64,000 bases of DNA from PSRI01 sp041484195. Its GTDB lineage: Bacteria; Bacteroidota; Bacteroidia; Chitinophagales; Chitinophagaceae. The position numbers were made by a program, and so were the translations under genes. The DNA lies in the NCBI GenBank assembly GCA_041484195.1, contig JBGPHC010000001.1, positions 248,001 to 312,000 of the forward strand, given 5' to 3'. A model generated the notes under the pieces. That model saw only the letters and a program-made list of their open reading frames with translations, did not search any database and had not been told where the DNA came from. This document shows, one piece after another, positions 63,948 to 64,000 of this stretch (position 1 is the stretch's first letter; every line of letters starts with the position of its first letter).

Positions 63948-64000
63948 TAGCCCGGGCAAAACATAAGTGGAATAATTTATTGCGCCAGCCATACGATGTT

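Noticed and set aside
1..64000. tRNA, rRNA, CRISPR array, prophage or IS element
   Set aside because: No acceptor/T-arm pattern, rRNA segment, spaced direct-repeat array, integrase, transposase or terminal inverted repeat was seen. The CCGGG/CCCGG hairpin at 9855-9872 resembles a T-arm but has an 8-base loop and no matching tRNA body.

Overview
The window looks like a contiguous piece of a Bacteroidota chromosome, most likely from the Chitinophagaceae or a close relative. The reasons are: gliding-motility genes gldD and gldE; lipoproteins and periplasmic proteins typical of the phylum; promoters of the Bacteroidota type (a -7 box TAnnTTTG, often with a TTTG-like -33 box); few Shine-Dalgarno sites; the order rsfS-ftsH and mutY-ssb-gldE-gldD, which I recall as conserved in this phylum; and a CarB without the C-terminal allosteric domain. 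I see no rRNA, tRNA, CRISPR array, prophage or insertion sequence. Most genes are housekeeping and intact.

Layout. 1-4506 (minus): an operon running rsfS, ftsH, a LutC-like LUD protein, lpxH-like hydrolase and a truncated propeller-like secreted protein. 4853-8601: birA, a peroxiredoxin, a large M23 peptidase and a YtxH-like small protein. 8602-9975 is gene-poor, with one small secreted-protein gene, a clear terminator and a structured carB leader. 9976-18403: carB, a phosphohistidine-phosphatase-like lipoprotein, comEC, purH and an EamA transporter. 18444-25705 (minus): a polysaccharide deacetylase, then mutY-ssb-gldE-gldD-DUF3109-lutB, closed by a terminator. 25895-32364 (plus): HU, a TPR protein, a 31-residue COX24/mS38-like protein missed by simple ORF calling, rng, (zinc peptidase on minus), radA and comF. 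32510-38546 (plus): a lipoprotein, glutathione peroxidase, holB, ricT and an alpha/beta hydrolase. 38600-50247: a GH3/serine hydrolase fusion, mutL, an ECF sigma factor with a protein that appears to span both membranes, a PBP4-like peptidase, a TrkA-N potassium channel and an arginase-fold protein. 50467-59408: a YVTN propeller, then a response regulator, histidine kinase, PepSY-like protein and a complete RND efflux system. 59476-63947: pheS, 3-hydroxybutyryl-CoA dehydrogenase, an epimerase/dehydratase and a carboxypeptidase-like-domain protein.

The most interesting points are: the sigma factor coupled by ATGA overlap to a 660-residue protein with one inner-membrane helix, a long disordered linker and a C-terminal barrel-like domain; at least five genes that can only start at TTG (rsfS, gldE, rng, comF, mutL); degenerate active-site motifs in MutL, the arginase-fold protein and the potassium channel filter; a structured carB leader with a seven-codon upstream frame; and a possible small RNA upstream of radA. 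No clearly new defence or mobile system is visible. The sigma/envelope-spanning regulator pair and the RR-HK-PepSY-RND module are the best candidates for unstudied biology here.
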